Positions 6,425 to 7,156 of a stretch of DNA of 7,156 nucleotides are shown here, piece by piece. A program made the translations under genes and the position numbers. Source of the DNA: an uncultured Lachnospiraceae bacterium (GTDB taxonomy: Bacteria; Bacillota_A; Clostridia; Lachnospirales; Lachnospiraceae). Positions within the stretch are counted from its first letter, which is position 1. Each line of letters starts with the position of its first letter. The stretch is taken from the NCBI GenBank assembly GCA_910585855.1, contig CAJUGZ010000229.1:1-7156 (forward strand), written 5' to 3'. The notes beneath the pieces were generated by a model. That model worked only from the letters and a program-made list of their open reading frames with translations. It ran no database searches and was not told the DNA's origin.

Positions 6425-6570
6425 TTATCTTGGTCTGGAATGTTCCTCTTTACATTTATTGCATGAACACCACAAATGCTTACAATGAGTAAGTTCATAA
6501 TAGGTATATTTATTGATTCTTTTTTAATAATTTGTTCAAAACCACAATATTCACATTTAAGAGTAAACAT
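6425..6570 (-). pseudogene. Frameshifted small zinc-ribbon gene
   Basis: AAAGGA (6577-6582) lies 6 bases before an ATG at 6568-6570. The frame begins MFTLKCEYCGFEQIIKK and then meets six A residues (T6520-6525 on the plus strand). Adding one A to that run joins it to a second frame reading INKYTYYELTHCKHLWCSC, then NKCKEEHSRPR and a stop at 6425-6427. The joined product of about 49 residues would have paired zinc ligands: CEYC, then an HC/C-x-C-x2-C cluster. As sequenced, the frame instead runs on through non-zinc residues to 6406. It is a one-base deletion, a sequencing error in a homopolymer, or less likely a recoding site. Function unknown. Confidence 0.5.
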
Positions 6571-6587
6571 AATATTTCCTTTCATTA

Positions 6588-6601
6588 ATTTATGCATAAA
6601 T
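6588..6601. repeat. 14-bp perfect palindrome at the promoter start site
   Basis: ATTTATGCATAAAT is self-complementary and lies at the predicted transcription start of the minus-strand promoter, overlapping its -10 box by two bases. It could be an operator of the former mobile-element operon. AT-rich palindromes of this size do occur by chance. Confidence 0.3.
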
Positions 6602-6628
6602 CATATATTCAATCTATATAAATGTCAA
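6600..6628 (-). promoter_or_regulatory. Near-consensus housekeeping (sigma-A/sigma-70) promoter
   Basis: On the minus strand TTGACA (6623-6628) and TATGAT (6600-6605) are separated by exactly 17 bases. The predicted start is near 6593, just before the ribosome binding site of the frameshifted zinc-ribbon gene. It is the best promoter in the window. No terminator lies between it and the AraC-type gene at 6081, so it may still supply transcripts for that regulator. Confidence 0.65.
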
Positions 6629-6646
6629 GTAAAAAAAGCTGCTTTC

Positions 6647-6670
6647 ATCCCGCACGCAAACGTGCGGGAT
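6647..6670. terminator. Hairpin terminator, plus-strand or bidirectional
   Basis: ATCCCGCACG and CGTGCGGGAT form a perfect 10-bp GC-rich stem with a 4-base loop. On the plus strand TTTT (6670-6673) follows. On the minus strand a run of seven T (6631-6637) follows after nine bases. It separates the decayed minus-strand operon and its promoter from the plus-strand nuclease remnant. No intact gene in the window ends at it. Confidence 0.55.
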
Positions 6671-6724
6671 TTTCACTGTAATATCAAATTCCAAAAGTCC
6701 TATTGAAGTTTATGGAAAATTCAG

Positions 6725-6782
6725 TTTCCAAAATATATTGTCTGATGTATAACAAAAACAAACGAAAGAAGGTGATATTTTG
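6725..6782 (+). promoter_or_regulatory. Possible plus-strand promoter and ribosome binding site
   Basis: TTTCCA (6725-6730), a 17-base gap and TATAAC (6748-6753) resemble a promoter. GAAAGAAGG then precedes a possible TTG start at 6780-6782. That frame closes after 12 codons, while the neighbouring frame carries the nuclease remnant. The signals may belong to a gene whose body has been replaced. The evidence is weak. Confidence 0.25.
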
Positions 6783-7156
6783 AATACAACAGCAGTCTGC
6801 TGGACGCACATATATTAAATCCCGGAAAGAATACAGAAGATATTCCCGACAGCTATGTTATTTTTATCACAGAAAATGATGTAATGGGAAAAATCAAGCC
6901 ATATATATCACATACAGCGATATGTAGAAACCAATGAGGGAAAAGAATTGTTTCATAACGGTTCGCATATCCTATATGTTAATGGGAAATATAGAGGTAA
7001 TGATGAAATCGATAAGTTAATGCACAATTTTTCATGTACTAATCCTGAAGATATGAGAAATGAAGCAGCACAAAATAAAGCCAAAAAAACGGCAATTTAT
7101 TTATTACTACGGCTATTAAAAGTCAATGTTTTAATAGCCGTAGTCTTGAATATATT
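6776..7156 (+). pseudogene. Remnant of PD-(D/E)XK (Rpn-like) nuclease/transposase family gene
   Basis: The first frame (from 6776) reads YNSSLLDAHILNPGKNTEDI, then PDSYVIFITENDVMGK. After a one-base shift near 6901-6903, inside an alternating TA tract, the text continues as IYHIQRYVETNEGKELFHNG, SHILYVNGKYRG and KLMHNFSCTNPEDM. These phrases are typical of the middle of the Rpn-like PD-(D/E)XK family common in Lachnospiraceae. The N-terminal region is absent, so the gene is dead. After PEDM (7044-7055) it jumps to RNEAAQNKAKK, which in relatives usually follows a second EDM further on. That suggests an internal deletion between two short repeats. The frame stays open to the right edge but no longer resembles the family past about 7090. 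Family recognition is from memory of its consensus and is moderately sure. Confidence 0.65.
7106..7144. repeat. Perfect 16-bp inverted repeat (hairpin) at the right edge
   Basis: ACTACGGCTATTAAAA (7106-7121) and TTTTAATAGCCGTAGT (7129-7144) are exactly complementary around a 7-base loop. No T-run follows on the plus strand (CTTGAATATATT), so it is not a standard plus-strand terminator. On the minus strand the following bases are AATAAATAAATTG, again without a T-run. It may be the end of an insertion element or a repeat of its own. Confidence 0.7.

Overview
The window looks like an accessory locus from an anaerobic gut Firmicute, probably a Lachnospiraceae-type Clostridium relative. The reasons are the AT-rich intergenic DNA, the strong GGAG/AAGGA ribosome binding sites, two large FMN/4Fe-4S/FAD reductases of the type common in gut anaerobes, and a broken Rpn-type nuclease/transposase gene. 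This assignment is an inference from style and content; no species marker gene is present.

Layout, left to right. Positions 1-268 hold a non-coding, relatively GC-rich block with hairpins. Positions 269-2290 and 2421-4367, both on the minus strand, encode two full-length Old Yellow Enzyme (OYE)-type reductases with the 2,4-dienoyl-CoA reductase domain order: FMN TIM barrel, four-cysteine cluster, FAD/NAD(P)H module. The upstream gene (2421-4367) keeps the usual HAAH active-site motif. In the downstream gene (269-2290) it is replaced by HGDR. The Asp-Arg pair falls where the signature residues of gut bilirubin reductase BilR are described, so I call this gene a candidate long-form bilR. The two genes are 130 bp apart with no terminator and are probably one operon.

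Positions 4368-4998 are gene-free. They carry a candidate promoter overlapped by a perfect 9-7-9 dyad, then two inverted copies of a 162-bp structured repeat (4613-4774 and 4852-5013). The terminal stems of the two copies differ in sequence, yet each remains perfectly self-complementary. This compensatory change is the most unusual signal in the window. Positions 4999-6081 (minus) encode an AraC-family regulator whose stop codon and last residues lie inside the second repeat copy. It is the obvious candidate regulator of the reductase operon.

Positions 6124-6628 (minus) are the wreck of a small operon, probably from a mobile element. It has a near-consensus promoter, a frameshifted zinc-ribbon gene, a gene with an internal stop, and a truncated gene that overlaps it by translational coupling. 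No terminator separates this wreck from the araC-type gene, so the old promoter may now drive the regulator. Positions 6776-7156 (plus) are a frameshifted remnant of a PD-(D/E)XK (Rpn-like) nuclease/transposase gene, ending in a perfect 16-bp hairpin at the right edge.

Working model (inference): the AraC-type protein senses a small molecule, perhaps a tetrapyrrole or another unsaturated gut compound. It switches on the two reductases, which use NAD(P)H to saturate conjugated double bonds.
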